Source of the DNA: an uncultured Flavobacteriales bacterium
GTDB lineage: Bacteria; Bacteroidota; Bacteroidia; Flavobacteriales; BACL11
DNA: 64,000 nt
NCBI GenBank assembly: GCA_905478765.1
Contig: CAJQJY010000003.1
Location: 136,488 to 200,487, forward strand
Direction: 5' to 3'
The notes under the pieces were generated by a model. It worked only from the letters and a program-made list of their open reading frames with translations, did not search any database and was not told where the DNA came from. A program made the position numbers and the translations under genes. Within the stretch, counting starts at the first letter, position 1. Each line of letters begins with the position of its first letter. Below are positions 63,561 through 64,000 of this stretch, piece after piece.

Positions 63561-64000
63561 ATGGATGAAGCAAAAGATATCTTTAAAAAACACCAAGCAC
63601 AAACTTTTCCTTTTCCATCTTGTATAGAAATTGAAAGTGCAAAGGGTAGTTATATTACAGATGTTAATGGAAAACAATATTTAGATTTTGTAGCAGGTGT
63701 TTCCGCTTGTACTTTAGGTCACTCCAACCCTATAATCAATAATGCAGTAAAGCAGCAGTTAGATAAATATTCCCATGTAATGGTTTATGGGGAATATGTT
63801 CAGTCGCCACAATACAAATTAGCACAGCTTTTAGCAGATAATTTGCCTGAAAATTTAAGTACAACTTATTTTGTAAATTCTGGAGCAGAAGCAATTGAAG
63901 GAGCTATGAAATTAGCCAAAAGAGCTACTGGTCGCTCTGAAATTATTTCTTGTAAAGGCTCTTATCATGGCTCTACACAAGGAGCACTTTCTATTATAGG
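63561..64000 (+). CDS. Class III aminotransferase, partial (acetylornithine/ornithine aminotransferase-like)
   Basis: An open frame from the ATG at 63561 runs to the window edge (about 146 codons, incomplete). It shows the N-terminal pattern of class III PLP aminotransferases: GSYITDVNGKQYLDFVAGVS, TLGHSNP, TYFVNSGAEAIEGAMKLAK and SCKGSYHGSTQGALS. These match the ornithine/acetylornithine and 4-aminobutyrate aminotransferase group. The PLP lysine lies beyond the edge. It directly follows the transketolase C-subunit (1-nt gap), suggesting it belongs to the same operon. Confidence 0.88.
   Translation, partial: MDEAKDIFKKHQAQTFPFPSCIEIESAKGSYITDVNGKQYLDFVAGVSACTLGHSNPIINNAVKQQLDKYSHVMVYGEYVQSPQYKLAQLLADNLPENLSTTYFVNSGAEAIEGAMKLAKRATGRSEIISCKGSYHGSTQGALSII

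Overview
The window looks like chromosomal DNA of a low-GC marine-type Bacteroidetes, most likely a Flavobacteriales member. The reasons are strong A/T bias; TAnnTTTG promoter boxes; absence of obvious Shine-Dalgarno sequences; type IX secretion (T9SS) C-terminal domains; Bacteroidetes-typical families (DUF1573, DUF5916, DUF4249, BatA-domain proteins, fused E1 alpha/beta, LptF/G-type permease, bTHX); and an elongator tRNA-Met. No phage, IS element, CRISPR array or rRNA is visible. Almost the whole window is coding. The only gap over 300 bp (27919-28385) holds a decayed acetyltransferase.

Layout. 1-6.2 kb (minus): a surface-polysaccharide operon read right to left, comprising a Wza-like export lipoprotein, a Wzc-like tyrosine autokinase, a nonulosonic-acid synthase, a CMP-nonulosonate synthetase fused to a KdsC-type phosphatase, a sulfotransferase and a gene cut by the window edge. 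6.3-8.3 kb: fused 2-oxoacid dehydrogenase E1. 8.3-11.4 kb (plus): a four-gene overlapping or abutting unit of a 37-aa Cys-rich membrane microprotein, an LtaS/OpgB-like phosphoglycerol transferase, a diacylglycerol-kinase-family lipid kinase and an SUI1 protein. 11.4-16.6 kb: aminotransferase, DUF1573 protein, ValS and an outer-membrane DUF481-like protein. 16.7-20.2 kb (minus): secreted T9SS-type proteins and a 36-aa lipoprotein. 20.3-27.9 kb: fused acyl-CoA mutase (IcmF-like), tRNA-Met, START-like protein, LptF/G permease, RibBA and TsaD. 28-30.5 kb: GNAT relic, alpha/beta hydrolase and SucC. 30.6-36.9 kb: DUF5916 protein, LolD-like ATPase, BatA protein and a dihydroorotase homologue that has lost most metal ligands. 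37-43.4 kb: TonB receptor, DUF4249 lipoprotein, TrxB and RecQ. 43.4-48.5 kb: Fmt, TrmH, bTHX, PdxH, YqgE, ComB and GcvT. 48.6-53.9 kb: APC permease with a universal-stress-like tail, then two secreted proteins with an atypical T9SS-like tail. 54-60.2 kb (minus): ParE, a small membrane protein, ParC and YchF. 60.4-64 kb (plus): split transketolase with a secreted vWA protein between its subunits, then the start of a class III aminotransferase.

The most interesting candidates are: (i) the LtaS-like/DAG-kinase translationally coupled pair in a Gram-negative genome, which suggests phosphoglycerol transfer coupled to diacylglycerol recycling; (ii) a short C-terminal module shared by three secreted proteins that resembles half of a T9SS type A domain; (iii) the apparently non-catalytic dihydroorotase homologue; (iv) a nonulosonic acid pathway with a fused phosphatase, suggesting a 9-phosphate (KDN-like) route, next to a sulfotransferase; (v) a bTHX gene with an in-frame stop before a Lys-rich tail; and (vi) promoter boxes so close to start codons that the mRNAs are probably leaderless. 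All functional calls rest on reading motifs by eye, with no database search.
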